Assembly: GCA_964414425.1 (NCBI GenBank)
Contig: CAYPWL010000016.1
Coordinates: 3,648-67,647, forward strand
Reading direction: 5' to 3'
Source of the DNA: GYS-P2D sp964414425
Lineage (GTDB): Bacteria; Bacteroidota; Bacteroidia; Chitinophagales; Saprospiraceae
DNA length: 64,000 nt
The stretch's first letter is position 1. Each line of letters starts with the position of its first letter. The position numbers and the translations under genes are program-made. This document shows positions 23,723-32,255 of the stretch, piece by piece. Under the pieces are notes generated by a model. That model saw only the letters and a program-made list of their open reading frames with translations, ran no database searches and had not been told where the DNA came from.

Positions 23723-25849
23723 ATGAGTGTTAAAGATGAAACCCTGACCATCTCTTCTGAGGATCAAAAAGATATCCTCGAACTGCAAGAAAAGATCAAA
23801 AAGTTCAGAAATGGACAGATCGACGAAGAACGATTTAAGCTATATCGCCTAACGAGGGGAGTCTATGGACAACGTCAACTTGGGGTTCAGATGTTTAGAA
23901 TTAAGATTCCTTTTGGTAGCCTTACCGCAGAGCAATTAGTGAGGATTGCCGATGTGTCTGATAAGTTTGCCACTGGTAATCTGCACATTACCACTCGTCA
24001 AGATATCCAGCTGCATTATGTGAAGTTGGATGATTCTCCTGCTGTATGGACGGCATTAGCAGAGAAAAGTATTACTGCCAGAGAGGCTTGTGGTAACACT
24101 GTCAGAAATGTCACGGCTTCTGCAGAGGCCGGTATAGACCCTTTGGAGCCATTCGATGTGTCGCCATATGCACATGCTACCGCTCATTATTTTATGCGCA
24201 ATCCGATCTGTCAGGAGATGGGACGTAAGATTAAGCCAGCATTCTCGAGCAGTATTCACGACAATGCACTAACATTTATGCATGACTTTGGATTCATCCC
24301 TATGGTACAAGATGGTGTTGAGGGATTCAAGGTTGTCGTTGGTGGTGGGCTTGGTGCTCAAGCGCTTTTTGCTCAGACAGCATATGAGTTTTTAGCAGGA
24401 GATCAGATCATTCCATTTATGGAGGCAGCTCTAAGGATATTTGACAGATATGGAGAGCGAGAAAAAAGACACAAAGCACGTCTGAAGTTCTTGATCAAAA
24501 AGATAGGTGTTGAGGAGTTTAAGAACTTAGTTGATCAAGAAAGAGCAGCCATCAAAAACAAGAGTTTCGCAGTGCCTGCACTTCCAGATAATGTCAGGCC
24601 AGTCACTCATTTTATACCAAATGTCACTGAGGCTAAGAATGCTGAAAAGTATAATCAATGGCTGAAGACCAACACTTTTGAGCAAAAGCAGAAAGGATAT
24701 CAAGGTGTATATATCAAAGTATTCTTAGGAGACCTATCGAGTGATAAGGCGAGATATCTCGCTAAGATTGTGCGTAAGTATGCCGCTGATGACATACGAC
24801 TGACGATCAATCAAAATATCTTATTAAAGTATGTCCATACGGATCACTTAGTTGAGCTCTTTACCATTTTGGATGGCTACGGTTTTGCTGAGCCTGGGTA
24901 TGACTCGATTGCGGATATTACAGCGTGTCCAGGTACAGATACATGTAACTTAGGCGTAACGAATAGTACAGGACTATCGGGCGTACTTGAGGCTATGTTG
25001 AGAGATGAATATCCAGAGTTAATCTCAGATAAGCATATCAAGATTAAGATTAGTGGATGTATGAATGCTTGTGGCCAGCACATGATCGGTAACATAGGAT
25101 TTAGTGGTAGCTCCATCAAAAAAGGTGATCGGGTTATACCTGCTATGCAAGTTGTGATCGGTGGCGGGGTGGATCCAACTGGAAAGCCATATATAGCTGA
25201 TAAGGTCATCAAAATCCCTACTAAGCGTATACCTGATACAGTTAGAGCCATATTGGATCACTATCAGCAAAATGCTAATGAAGGAGAATACTTCAATCAT
25301 TACTATGAGAGAATAGGTGGCAAGAAGCTTTTCTACACATTGCTGAAGCCATTAGCGGAGACAGATAACTTGTCTGATGCTGATCTCATGGATTGGGGAC
25401 AGGATCACTTGTATAAGCAAGCCATCGGAGTAGGTGAGTGTGCCGGAGTTATCTTAGATATGGTCGGTACGATCATCAATGATGCCAAGGAAAAACTGAC
25501 TAATGCAAAAGAGTCAGTATCTGCAGGACACTTCGCAGATGGGATATACTATGCCTATGCCACTTATGTAGTTGCGGCTAAGGCGATACTCCTATCAGAG
25601 GATATCGCTTGTAATACGCACAAAAAGATCATCTCCGACTTCCAAGAGCAGATCGTCGATACGGGTAAGATCAAGTTGCCATATAACTACGAGGAGAAGA
25701 CTTTGTCTATCAACAAGCAAGAGCCAAACTTGGAGTTTGCCAAGAGTCTTTTAGTTGATGCTGAGGAGTTTTTGAACCTGGTTGTCCAATACAGAACAGT
25801 TAGTTCAGGCGAGGATAAGCAAGTTGTAGAGAGTTACTACAAAGCATAA
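23723..25849 (+). CDS. Siroheme sulfite (or nitrite) reductase with a C-terminal HEPN domain
   Basis: A 708-residue enzyme that would reduce sulfite to sulfide in six one-electron steps. Residues 40-110 and about 322-390 are the paired ferredoxin-like half-domains. The first includes TRGVYGQRQLGVQMFRIKIP and LHITTRQDIQLHYVKL. The siroheme/[4Fe-4S] ligands are Cys402, Cys408 (CPGTDTC), Cys446 and Cys450 (CMNAC). Residues about 575-700 form an added helical domain of HEPN type, not found in the E. coli enzyme. Sulfite rather than nitrite is inferred from the siroheme and APS reductase genes that follow and the cysteine leaders upstream. Electrons probably come from ferredoxin. Confidence 0.92.
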   Translation: MSVKDETLTISSEDQKDILELQEKIKKFRNGQIDEERFKLYRLTRGVYGQRQLGVQMFRIKIPFGSLTAEQLVRIADVSDKFATGNLHITTRQDIQLHYVKLDDSPAVWTALAEKSITAREACGNTVRNVTASAEAGIDPLEPFDVSPYAHATAHYFMRNPICQEMGRKIKPAFSSSIHDNALTFMHDFGFIPMVQDGVEGFKVVVGGGLGAQALFAQTAYEFLAGDQIIPFMEAALRIFDRYGEREKRHKARLKFLIKKIGVEEFKNLVDQERAAIKNKSFAVPALPDNVRPVTHFIPNVTEAKNAEKYNQWLKTNTFEQKQKGYQGVYIKVFLGDLSSDKARYLAKIVRKYAADDIRLTINQNILLKYVHTDHLVELFTILDGYGFAEPGYDSIADITACPGTDTCNLGVTNSTGLSGVLEAMLRDEYPELISDKHIKIKISGCMNACGQHMIGNIGFSGSSIKKGDRVIPAMQVVIGGGVDPTGKPYIADKVIKIPTKRIPDTVRAILDHYQQNANEGEYFNHYYERIGGKKLFYTLLKPLAETDNLSDADLMDWGQDHLYKQAIGVGECAGVILDMVGTIINDAKEKLTNAKESVSAGHFADGIYYAYATYVVAAKAILLSEDIACNTHKKIISDFQEQIVDTGKIKLPYNYEEKTLSINKQEPNLEFAKSLLVDAEEFLNLVVQYRTVSSGEDKQVVESYYKA

Positions 25850-25851
25850 TC

Positions 25852-26598
25852 GTGAGGGAGTCAAAAGTCATATTAGTAGGTGCAGGGCCAGGCGATCCGG
25901 AGTTGATCAGCGTCAAGGGGCTCAAGGCAATTCAGACGGCTGATGTCATACTTTATGATGCACTGTCATCAGAAGAACTGCTATCTGAGGCTCCCGATAG
26001 AGCTGAGGTTATCTATGTGGGTAAGCGTTGTACTAAGCACAGTCTCAAGCAAGGTGATATCAATGCACTCATCTATCAGAAATCAAAGACGGCGAGATCT
26101 GTAGTACGCCTTAAAGGTGGCGACCCATTTATATTCGGTCGTGGTCACGAGGAGCAGGTGTATCTTGAGAAGCGAGGGGTACAAGTGGAGGTAATACCCG
26201 GTATATCGAGTGTGACTTCATTAGCGAGTTTGCAGCATGTACCATTAACTCGTAGAGGAGTCTCTGAGAGCTTTTGGGTGTTGACAGGCACGACTAAAGA
26301 TCATCAACTCTCCGAAGATGTCAAGAAGGCGGTACATACAGACGCAACGCTTGTGATATTGATGGCGACTCGAAAACTGTCTTTGATATCTCAATTGCTG
26401 ATTAATGCAGGCAAGGCGGATATCCCGATGATGATCATAGAGAGCGGCTCTAAGACTGACGAAAAGGTGTTCTTAGGAAGTCCGATAGATTTTGTCAATG
26501 GCCTCACCCTCAGTGGTCCAGGCATCATAGTCATTGGTGAGGTTGTAGCCCTACATCGAGATTATGTCAAAGCATATGTAACAGAACGATGGAAGTAA
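25852..26598 (+). CDS. cobA: Uroporphyrinogen-III C-methyltransferase
   Basis: A 248-residue enzyme that methylates uroporphyrinogen III twice to precorrin-2, the first step to siroheme. Motifs: KVILVGAGPGDPELISVKGL, VIYVGKRCTKHS, VVRLKGGDPFIFGRGHEE and VIPGISSVTS. The start codon is GTG at 25852, two bases after the reductase stop, and its end overlaps the next gene by 10 bases. It corresponds to the C-terminal half of E. coli CysG. The product supplies the cofactor of the sulfite reductase encoded upstream. Confidence 0.95.
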   Translation: MRESKVILVGAGPGDPELISVKGLKAIQTADVILYDALSSEELLSEAPDRAEVIYVGKRCTKHSLKQGDINALIYQKSKTARSVVRLKGGDPFIFGRGHEEQVYLEKRGVQVEVIPGISSVTSLASLQHVPLTRRGVSESFWVLTGTTKDHQLSEDVKKAVHTDATLVILMATRKLSLISQLLINAGKADIPMMIIESGSKTDEKVFLGSPIDFVNGLTLSGPGIIVIGEVVALHRDYVKAYVTERWK

Positions 26599-27176
26599 CC
26601 CAAAACCAATTATATCCGGTATTCTTTAGGCTCGAAAAGCTAAAGATGTTAATCGTCGGCGGTGGCGAGGTAGGCATGGAGAAGATGCACTTCATCATGA
26701 AGAGCAGCCCCAATGCACGGATCAGAATACTAGCGACTTGGTTCAGTGATGAGGTATCAGAACTGGCGCAGAAGTTTCCGGATACGGTACAGATGGTTAC
26801 TAAGGCATTTGAGCCTGAGGACATAGCAGATGCAGACTTAGTGGTAGCAGCGACTAATTTTAATGATGTCAATATGCAAGTATACAAAGCGGCCAAGGAG
26901 CGCAACCGCATTATAAATGTGGCGGATACACCAGACTTATGTGATTTTTATATGGGTTCTATCGTAACACGTGGAGACCTGAAGGTGGCCATCTCAACTA
27001 ATGGGAAATCTCCAACATTCTCTAAGCGCTTTAGACAGCTCCTTGAGGACATCTTACCCAATGAAACATCAGAATTATTAGATAATCTGAAAGTGTTCAG
27101 AGATCAGCTCAAGGGAGACTTTGAGCAAAAGGTCAAAGATCTGAATCACCTTACTAAAACCCTAATCGAGCGATGA
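26589..27176 (+). CDS. Precorrin-2 dehydrogenase / sirohydrochlorin ferrochelatase (CysG N-terminal type)
   Basis: A 195-residue protein equivalent to the N-terminal part of CysG or to Met8/SirC. A Rossmann motif KLKMLIVGGGEVGMEKMHFI is followed by DADLVVAATNFNDVNMQVY and NVADTPDLCDFYMGSIVTRG, then KVAISTNGKSPTFSKRFRQL. It oxidises precorrin-2 to sirohydrochlorin with NAD and may insert iron. It overlaps cobA by 10 bases and the APS reductase gene by 4 bases, so the three are translationally coupled. Confidence 0.93.
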   Translation: MEVTQNQLYPVFFRLEKLKMLIVGGGEVGMEKMHFIMKSSPNARIRILATWFSDEVSELAQKFPDTVQMVTKAFEPEDIADADLVVAATNFNDVNMQVYKAAKERNRIINVADTPDLCDFYMGSIVTRGDLKVAISTNGKSPTFSKRFRQLLEDILPNETSELLDNLKVFRDQLKGDFEQKVKDLNHLTKTLIER

Positions 27177-27847
27177 GCATAGCAGCGACAGATATTGATA
27201 TTGAGGAATTAAATCGCATCTACCAAGAATTGAATCCAATCCAGAGACTCAGGAAGGTCTTCAGTGATTTTGATCATGAGGATATATTAGTTACTTCATC
27301 TTTTGGCACCACATCAGGGATATTGATGGGTATGGTGAGTAAAGCAGCTCCAGGGCATCCGATCCACTTCATTGACACGACTTTTTGTTTTAATAAGACA
27401 ATCACTTATAAGCAGACTTTGACGGATCTATTAGGTCTTAATATTGTAAACGTCTTACCGGATATCGAGGACAACACCTTAGCACGGGAGACTAAGATGT
27501 GGGAGCGTGATACAGATCAATGCTGCCACCTCAACAAGACCAAACCATTTGAGCCTTTCAAAGCCAAAAAGAAAATTTGGGTATCTGGTTTATTGATGAA
27601 TCAAACGCCCTTTAGAAAGAACCTCGACATTTTCGAACGTAGAGGAGATATCATCAAGATGCATCCCAATATCGACACGAGCGCTGCACAGTTTGATATG
27701 TTTTTAGCGGACAATGATATTCCACCACACCCCCTCAAAGCCGAAGGGTTTGATTCTGTGGGATGTACCCATTGTACATTGAAGGGTACAGGTCGTAGTG
27801 GGAGATGGGCTAATTCAGATAAGACAGAGTGCGGTATTCATTTATAA
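27173..27847 (+). CDS. cysH: Adenylyl-sulfate (APS/PAPS) reductase, iron-sulfur type
   Basis: A 224-residue reductase making sulfite from activated sulfate. The PP-loop region is DILVTSSFGTTSGILMGMVS. Cys117-Cys118 (DQCCHLNK) and Cys198 and Cys201 (GCTHC) form the four ligands of a [4Fe-4S] cluster typical of enzymes that use APS. Cys220 in the C-terminal TECGIHL is the catalytic cysteine. E. coli CysH, a PAPS enzyme, lacks the cluster cysteines. The ATG overlaps the preceding stop by four bases. ATP sulfurylase and sulfate transport genes are not in the window. Confidence 0.94.
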   Translation: MSIAATDIDIEELNRIYQELNPIQRLRKVFSDFDHEDILVTSSFGTTSGILMGMVSKAAPGHPIHFIDTTFCFNKTITYKQTLTDLLGLNIVNVLPDIEDNTLARETKMWERDTDQCCHLNKTKPFEPFKAKKKIWVSGLLMNQTPFRKNLDIFERRGDIIKMHPNIDTSAAQFDMFLADNDIPPHPLKAEGFDSVGCTHCTLKGTGRSGRWANSDKTECGIHL

Positions 27848-27914
27848 TACGTACAGGAACCAAATCACCTTTAATACAATTACTTATTAATCAACTACTT
27901 TTTTCGAAAAGAAA

Positions 27915-27922
27915 TAATTTTG
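27915..27922 (+). promoter_or_regulatory. Promoter -7 box of the ferredoxin reductase gene
   Basis: TAATTTTG, a perfect TAnnTTTG, ends five bases before the ATG at 27927. Transcription would start about at the ATG, suggesting a leaderless mRNA. It gives fpr-fdx a promoter separate from the attenuated operon upstream. Confidence 0.5.
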
Positions 27923-27926
27923 CGCA

Positions 27927-28949
27927 ATGATACAGACAGACATTTTAATAATAGGAGCAGGTCCAGTTGGACTATTTACCGTTTTTGAGGCGGGATTATT
28001 AAAAATGAGATGTCATCTGGTAGATGCCCTTCCTATGCCAGGAGGCCAATTATCAGAGATATATCCCAAGAAGCCCATCTATGATATCCCAGGATATCCA
28101 AGTGTACTCGCTGGAGAACTCGTAGATAATCTAATGAAGCAAATCGAGCCGTTCAATCCCGGATTCACATTGGGTGAGCGTGCAGAAAGCATTGAGAAGA
28201 TAGGCGAAAAAATGTATGAGCTTACCACTAATAAGGGAACGAAGATCCAAGCACCAGTGATTGCTATTGCAGCAGGATTGGGATGCTTTGAGCCTCGTAA
28301 ACCGCCTATTCCAAATATTGAGCAGTTTGAGGAGAAGGGTGTGGATTACATGGTTAAGGATCCTGAGAAATTTAGAGATAAGAAACTCCTCATCGCAGGA
28401 GGAGGCGATAGTGCGCTCGACTGGACTATAGAGTTGTCTCACATAGCTAAGGAGGTTACCCTGATACATCGACGCACGTCGTTTAGAGGAGCACTCGACT
28501 CTGTGGACAAAGTGATGGAGCTTGCAAAGACTAATAAAGTGAACTTAATCACAGAGGCTCAAGCTATAGGCGTCAATGGTAATGGCGTCCTTAAGGAAGT
28601 AGTCATCAAGACTAAGGGAGATGGCGAGTTTACTCAGGAGGTAGATAATTTTATCCCTCTCTTTGGACTTACGCCTAAGTTAGGACCGATAGCGGAATGG
28701 GGTCTGAATATTAATAGAAATGCGATCGAGGTTGATACTTTAGACTATAGTACTAATGTACCTGGAGTATATGCCATCGGAGATATCAATACCTATGAGG
28801 GCAAGCTTAAGCTGATCTTATGTGGATTTCATGAGGGTACTCTTATGGTGCAGTCAGCATTTAAGTATATCTACCCAGATGCTAAGTTGAGCTTTAAGTA
28901 TACGACTGTAGCGGGAGTAAATGGTTTTGAAGAGCCAGCAGTAGCATAA
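27927..28949 (+). CDS. Ferredoxin-NADP reductase, thioredoxin-reductase-like type
   Basis: A 340-residue flavoprotein. The FAD motif is DILIIGAGPVGLFTVFEAGL, with PMPGGQLSEIYPKKPIYDIP next to it. The NAD(P) motif is KKLLIAGGGDSALDWTIELS, then HRRTSFRGALDS and the C-terminal FAD-binding GVYAIGDINTYEGKLKLI. The CxxC redox pair of thioredoxin reductase is absent, which fits the TrxR-like FNR group. It would pass electrons from NADPH to the ferredoxin encoded 14 bases downstream, a plausible donor for sulfite reductase. Confidence 0.92.
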   Translation: MIQTDILIIGAGPVGLFTVFEAGLLKMRCHLVDALPMPGGQLSEIYPKKPIYDIPGYPSVLAGELVDNLMKQIEPFNPGFTLGERAESIEKIGEKMYELTTNKGTKIQAPVIAIAAGLGCFEPRKPPIPNIEQFEEKGVDYMVKDPEKFRDKKLLIAGGGDSALDWTIELSHIAKEVTLIHRRTSFRGALDSVDKVMELAKTNKVNLITEAQAIGVNGNGVLKEVVIKTKGDGEFTQEVDNFIPLFGLTPKLGPIAEWGLNINRNAIEVDTLDYSTNVPGVYAIGDINTYEGKLKLILCGFHEGTLMVQSAFKYIYPDAKLSFKYTTVAGVNGFEEPAVA

Positions 28950-28963
28950 ATAGAGAACTTATA

Positions 28964-29290
28964 GTGAAAGATATAGTCAACATAAAAGTCATCGATCGAG
29001 AGGGCCAAGAGCATGATATCGAGGCTCCCACAGATATGAATTTCAACCTCATGGAGATCTGTAGATCTTATGAGTTGCCTGTGGAGGGTACCTGTGGGGG
29101 TATGGCACTATGTGCGTCATGTCACGTTTATGTGCACACAGACCATGAGCTGTCAGATCCCTCTGATGATGAGGAGGATATGTTGGATCAGGCGTTCTTC
29201 GTCGAGGATAATAGCAGACTCGGATGTCAGATCAAAATCGCTGAAGAAATAGATGGTCTCAAGGTAGAATTAGCACCCGTCGGAGATTAA
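28964..29290 (+). CDS. [2Fe-2S] ferredoxin, adrenodoxin-like
   Basis: A 108-residue ferredoxin with cluster ligands Cys44, Cys50 and Cys53 (GTCGGMALCASC) and Cys88 (RLGCQI), the C-x5-C-x2-C...C spacing of adrenodoxin-type proteins. The start is GTG at 28964. It is encoded with the FAD-containing reductase and behind the sulfite reductase operon, so it probably carries electrons to sulfite reductase, though other partners such as P450 enzymes are possible. Confidence 0.93.
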   Translation: MKDIVNIKVIDREGQEHDIEAPTDMNFNLMEICRSYELPVEGTCGGMALCASCHVYVHTDHELSDPSDDEEDMLDQAFFVEDNSRLGCQIKIAEEIDGLKVELAPVGD

Positions 29291-29387
29291 TTAGTATTTC
29301 TTTAAGACCGTTGAAGCATTTTATGACGTTCGCATCAAGGCAATTGTTATTGATTTCGGTTATTTTGGAGTTATTCGATTCATAGTC

Positions 29388-30602
29388 ATGCGAGAGTTAT
29401 TTCTTTTACTTTCTATCCTGTTATTCTCTGGGGCCATATGCGCCCAGTATGACGATGTCATAGAACTAAGAAACCCTTCATTTGAGGGTATCCCTCACAA
29501 AGGGGTGCCGACTGCCGATAATATCGGTATCAAAGGCTGGTATGACTGTGGAGAATTGCAATTCCGAAATGAGTCTCCAGCAGATCTCCATCCTATACGT
29601 GCATGGGAGGTAGAGTTGGGGCCATCAGAAGGCAATACATACCTCGGCTTAGTAGTAAGAGATAATGACTCTTGGGAGTCTGTATCACAGCGTCTGCCAG
29701 CTCCATTAGAATTAGGGAAGTGTTATAGCTTCTCTATAGATATGTCCAGATCACCATATTATGTAAGTCACTCGAGAATCACTAAACGTGTTGAGAATTA
29801 TACAGAGCCTGCTGTGCTACGTATATGGGGAGGTAATGGCGTATGTGGCCATCAGGAATTATTAGCTGAGTCGGATGTAGTCAATAATAACGAATGGAAG
29901 TCTTTTGAGTTTGAGATTCAACCAGCCAGAGACTTGAATTATGTGACCTTAGAAGCATTCTACGAGGTGCCAATCTTATTTCCTTACAATGGTCATATCC
30001 TTGTGGATAATGCCTCTGCATTTAAGCAAATCCCTTGTCCTGGTGATGAGCCATTGGTTATTGAAGATAAGCCCAAGCCGCAGAGAAATAATCCTACTAC
30101 TCCGGCTAAGGAAGAACCAGTAGAAATTATATCACAGTCTAATCCAGTGATTATAGCCGATGTAGATAACGGATCTACGACACAAAAAAAGAAGTTATTA
30201 GAAGATCTTGACGGCGCTAAAGTCAAGAAAGGGCAGATTATCAGGATCGAAAATCTATACTTTCAGGCAGACTCTTATGTCATAGAAGAGAGCTCGGACG
30301 AAGTACTCAGTGAGGTATATGACTTCTTAAAAGATAATCGAAATATACTTGTCGAAATCGGTGGACACACTAATACAGTGCCGAGTGTCAAGATGTGTGA
30401 TGAACTATCGACTAATCGAGCTAAGGAGGTAGCCTCGTACCTGAGTCGAAAAGGGATCTCCCCTAAGCGAATGAAAATAAGAGGTTACGGAAAACGTAAG
30501 CCAATCATCGCCAATGACAAGTATGACATGGAGGCACGAAAGAAAAATCAGCGTGTAGAAATTAAGATCCTAAGTCTAAATTATTCGGAAGCGACGGGTT
30601 GA
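29388..30602 (+). CDS. OmpA-family outer-membrane protein
   Basis: A 404-residue protein with a signal peptide (MRELFLLLSILLFSGAICAQ). A jelly-roll-like region follows (about 25-215, beginning ELRNPSFEGIPHKGVPTADN), then a linker rich in Pro, Lys and Glu, and a C-terminal OmpA peptidoglycan-binding domain (about 285-400: ILVEIGGHTNTVPSVK, then LSTNRAKEVASYLSRKGISP and MKIRGYGKRKPI). It anchors the outer membrane to the wall. The N-terminal carbohydrate-binding-like domain is of unknown specificity. Its last 22 bases overlap aroA tail to tail. Confidence 0.88.
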   Translation: MRELFLLLSILLFSGAICAQYDDVIELRNPSFEGIPHKGVPTADNIGIKGWYDCGELQFRNESPADLHPIRAWEVELGPSEGNTYLGLVVRDNDSWESVSQRLPAPLELGKCYSFSIDMSRSPYYVSHSRITKRVENYTEPAVLRIWGGNGVCGHQELLAESDVVNNNEWKSFEFEIQPARDLNYVTLEAFYEVPILFPYNGHILVDNASAFKQIPCPGDEPLVIEDKPKPQRNNPTTPAKEEPVEIISQSNPVIIADVDNGSTTQKKKLLEDLDGAKVKKGQIIRIENLYFQADSYVIEESSDEVLSEVYDFLKDNRNILVEIGGHTNTVPSVKMCDELSTNRAKEVASYLSRKGISPKRMKIRGYGKRKPIIANDKYDMEARKKNQRVEIKILSLNYSEATG

Positions 30603-31837
30603 ATCTCAAAACCCAATGACTTCAGGTCATCCCAATATGACGGATAAGATTTACTGACCACTTCAGGTTTTTGTATTTCAATAGGGCTCAATAGCGCGAG
30701 AGGTGCAAATGCCATCGCCATACGATGATCCTTATAGGTCTTGAACCGAGGTATACCTTTGTCAAAATTCGCTTTTGGGCCAATCTCATATAGCTCCGAA
30801 TCGTGCTTATGCCCATTTTGCTTAAATGAACTATTCAGCTTCGCCAACTCAGTATCTACTGCCTCAATACGATCGGTTTCTTTGATGCGTAGAGTCTTGA
30901 GCCCAATGAATTTTCCTTGGATGCCATTGGCGGCACACATCACCGCAATCGTCTGAGCTAAATCAGGTTGATTGATAAAGTCATACTCCAACGATATCGC
31001 ATTATGCTCTCCTTTGCTGATGATGAGTTTGCCGTCGACCCATTCTGAGTCGATGCCGAGCATGCGCCCGATTCCCACCATTGCTGCATCACCCTGTATA
31101 CTCTCTTCAAACAATCCTTTCAAAGTGACTTGCCCTTCCTTAGCTAAGGACATTAGTGCATAATAATAAGAGCTCGCAGACCAGTCGGCTTCGACGGTAA
31201 AGTCTTTAGCTTGATATTCTTGGGGCGCAATAGTTATAGTCTGCCCTTCCTTACTGTATTGTATCCCGAAGTATGACAGGGTCTTCAGCGTCATATTGAG
31301 ATAAGACTCTGAGACGAGATCTCCGGTCAACCTTAGTTTTATACCATTTGGCAAGGTTGGAGCGATTAGTAGTAGTGCGCTGATATATTGGCTGCTGATA
31401 CCCGCATCAACGGATACTTCATAGGCCGACTCTAACTCTCTGGGTTTGCCGATCTTGAGAGGTGGATATCCTTTTTTCTCGAGATAGTCTATCTGACACC
31501 CCAATTGTCTGAGGGCATCTACAAGTGGTCCTATAGGACGTTGTTTCATTCGGCTTGAGCCTGTCAGGATTTGTTTCCCTTTCTGTATCGCTAAGTACGC
31601 TGTCAAAAACCTAAAGGAGGTTCCGGCATGATGCACATCATACTCCTTAAGTTTGCCGGCGTTCAGTAGCTTGTACAATACTTGAGTATCATCACTCTTA
31701 GAGAGTCTTTTGATTTCAAAGTTCTTTTTGCACAGAGCCTGTATGATGAGGACTCTATTACTGATACTTTTAGAACCTTCCAGCTTGATTTTTCCATCAA
31801 TGATTCCTGTAGGATGTGAGACTTTGATTGCGCTCAT
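30581..31837 (-). CDS. aroA: 3-phosphoshikimate 1-carboxyvinyltransferase (EPSP synthase)
   Basis: A 418-residue enzyme of the shikimate pathway, joining shikimate 3-phosphate and PEP. Motifs: LEGSKSISNRVLIIQALCKK, a short form of NAGTA seen as HHAGTSFRFLTAYLA, SRMKQRPIGPLVDALRQLG, DAGISSQYISALL, RIKETDRIEAVDTELAKL and DHRMAMAFAPLALL. The GSKS, RPI, ETDR and DHRMAM motifs are intact. It is convergent with the OmpA gene, and no operon link to aroB (34257) is present. Confidence 0.96.
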   Translation of the reverse strand: MSAIKVSHPTGIIDGKIKLEGSKSISNRVLIIQALCKKNFEIKRLSKSDDTQVLYKLLNAGKLKEYDVHHAGTSFRFLTAYLAIQKGKQILTGSSRMKQRPIGPLVDALRQLGCQIDYLEKKGYPPLKIGKPRELESAYEVSVDAGISSQYISALLLIAPTLPNGIKLRLTGDLVSESYLNMTLKTLSYFGIQYSKEGQTITIAPQEYQAKDFTVEADWSASSYYYALMSLAKEGQVTLKGLFEESIQGDAAMVGIGRMLGIDSEWVDGKLIISKGEHNAISLEYDFINQPDLAQTIAVMCAANGIQGKFIGLKTLRIKETDRIEAVDTELAKLNSSFKQNGHKHDSELYEIGPKANFDKGIPRFKTYKDHRMAMAFAPLALLSPIEIQKPEVVSKSYPSYWDDLKSLGFEIQPVASE

Positions 31838-31850
31838 GTACCTTATTTGA

Positions 31851-32255
31851 TTACCAGAAGAATGAAATAGTCTGCTTGATATCAGGGTGTATAGACTGTG
31901 CCACTGGGCACATCTTCGCTACAGTTTCTAATAGCTTCTTATCGCTATCCGAGATATCTATCTGTGGCATATGTAGCGTAACGATGATCTCCGCTATACG
32001 TCGAGGATTAGAGGCCATGACTTTAGTCATTTCAGATTTTATACCTGTGATGTCAATACCTTTATCACGGGCTTTGATACCCATGATCGTAATCATACAA
32101 CTTGACAGGGCCGTCGCTACTAAATCTGTAGGGGAGAAAGCCTCGCCTTTTCCATTATTATCTGTCGGCGCATCTGTTATGAGTACAGTTGACGATTTAA
32201 GGTGTGTCGCTTCCGTCCTCAGGTTTCCCTGATATTGGATCTTGGCTGTGGCCAT
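31851..32255 (-). CDS. OsmC-family peroxiredoxin-like protein
   Basis: A 134-residue OsmC/Ohr-family protein that would reduce organic hydroperoxides with a cysteine pair: TDLVATALSSCMITIMGIKA (first Cys at the helix start) and KMCPVAQSIHPDI (second Cys). The start MATAKIQYQGNLRTEATHL is typical. It overlaps the end of phoH by 59 bases in another frame, and aroA begins 13 bases after it. Confidence 0.9.
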   Translation of the reverse strand: MATAKIQYQGNLRTEATHLKSSTVLITDAPTDNNGKGEAFSPTDLVATALSSCMITIMGIKARDKGIDITGIKSEMTKVMASNPRRIAEIIVTLHMPQIDISDSDKKLLETVAKMCPVAQSIHPDIKQTISFFW

